DNA of 64,000 nucleotides. Origin: Patiria miniata (Eukaryota > Echinodermata > Asteroidea > Valvatida > Asterinidae). Both the position numbers and the translations under genes were made by a program. The notes under the pieces are model-generated. The model was given only the letters and a program-made list of their open reading frames with translations. It was not told where the DNA came from and did no database searches. The DNA lies in contig NW_024037047.1 in assembly GCF_015706575.1 (NCBI RefSeq), positions 3,910,632 to 3,974,631 of the forward strand, given 5' to 3'. Positions 63,252 to 64,000 of this stretch are shown piece by piece. How positions within the stretch are numbered: the first letter of the stretch is position 1; the number at the start of each line of letters is the position of its first letter.

Positions 63252-64000
63252 ACACCGGTAAAAATAAACCACCACCATACTTTTCTGTATGATGGGTTCG
63301 AGAGCAATCTTCATTAGAGACTATTGCGGCCTAGAATGCGCCCGATTAAGTTACAAAACGTGTTTTAAACGAAATGATATTAAACAGAAAGTGCATTTAA
63401 AGGTAGAATATAAACGTCCACACAACCATCCTTTAACCCTAAAAGGGCCGGGGGGGGGGAATCCCTCCATCAACTTGTTCCGCGATAGCCTTTAGATGTT
63501 TTTTTGCTGTTATGACTTGTTAGCCTCGAGTTTTGCGCATCTTTTGATACCAAAAACATAAAAATCAGACCACGGGTTGCCGCGCAGCGAAAAATGTGGA
63601 CTAAGCCGTGTCCACATAACGTTTCGCCCTCTCTGGAAAGCAGGTTTTGCGTGCTAGGGTAAAAACGTATGGGTAGGCCCTATGCGACAAAAGTGTCCGT
63701 CTCGTCCAATGAAAACAACCGGATTTTTTTCGTCTTTCCTGTGGGACGATAAGACATTAGGTTTGTTTGCTTTCATAGACCCAAAAGATAAATGCCCCCA
63801 CTTCAGAAATTCAGGGAAAATACTCACAACTCTCCAAGGTGTTCGAGACACACATCAAATTAAAGGTTATTATCATCATCTAACCTTTTCTTTTCAATTT
63901 TCGGGGGGGGGGTGTTTAACTGATGACTTTTGGGGGAAATTTCTATCCGAACATGATCACCCTTTAAAATAGTCCTGAAGCCCATCGCCATTTTGAAAAA
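63252..64000. other. 3' flank of the Ig3 receptor gene
   Basis: No gene found. The last 60 bases (GATCACCC..., TGAAGCCCATCGCCAT) match a stretch at about 58650-58700, so another dispersed repeat starts here. Confidence 0.45.

Overview
This is nuclear DNA from an animal. It has split genes with GT/AG introns, AATAAA signals, abundant MITEs and tRNA-derived SINEs, and animal-only domain families (receptor tyrosine kinase, Ig receptors, TSP1/CUB secreted protein). AT-rich introns littered with short palindromic elements, and an AMT-type ammonium transporter (absent from vertebrates), point to a marine deuterostome invertebrate. An echinoderm such as a sea star is my best guess; that is inference, not proof. 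All exon models were built by hand. Each model is supported by GT/AG sites and by matching codon phases at every junction, and the four complete ones sum to an exact multiple of three.

Layout. 1-9251 (minus): 5' seven exons of a secreted protein made of a signal peptide, one thrombospondin type-1 repeat and two CUB domains, like the tail of ADAMTS13 without the protease; its 3' end lies off the window. 12438-19498 (minus): a complete 11-exon AMT-family ammonium transporter, 509 aa. 19499-26928: intergenic, with a frameshifted THAP-domain fossil gene and repeats.

26929-63210 (plus) holds a head-to-tail cluster of three single-pass Ig-domain receptors with very different cytoplasmic parts. The first (635 aa) has two Ig domains and ends in a cytoplasmic six-bladed beta-propeller-like domain carried on one exon. 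The second (623 aa) is an Ig2 receptor tyrosine kinase. The third (455 aa) has three Ig-like domains and only a short tail. Ectodomain and membrane exons are almost all bounded by phase-1 introns, so they can be shuffled freely. The last coding exon of the kinase gene lies in a region repeated three or more times in tandem (about 48.0-54.6 kb). This gives three candidate terminal exons, all in the correct phase and encoding two different C-termini. I consider the Ig-propeller receptor and the tandem terminal exons the most novel items here.

Introns and spacers are full of DNA-transposon derivatives. They include a 1.5-kb MULE-like element with 62-bp TIRs and a 9-bp target duplication, two hAT-type MITE families with 8-bp duplications, TTAA-flanked elements, pogo-like TA elements, several foldback hairpins, SINEs and a LINE fragment. 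I saw no LTR or virus-like element.
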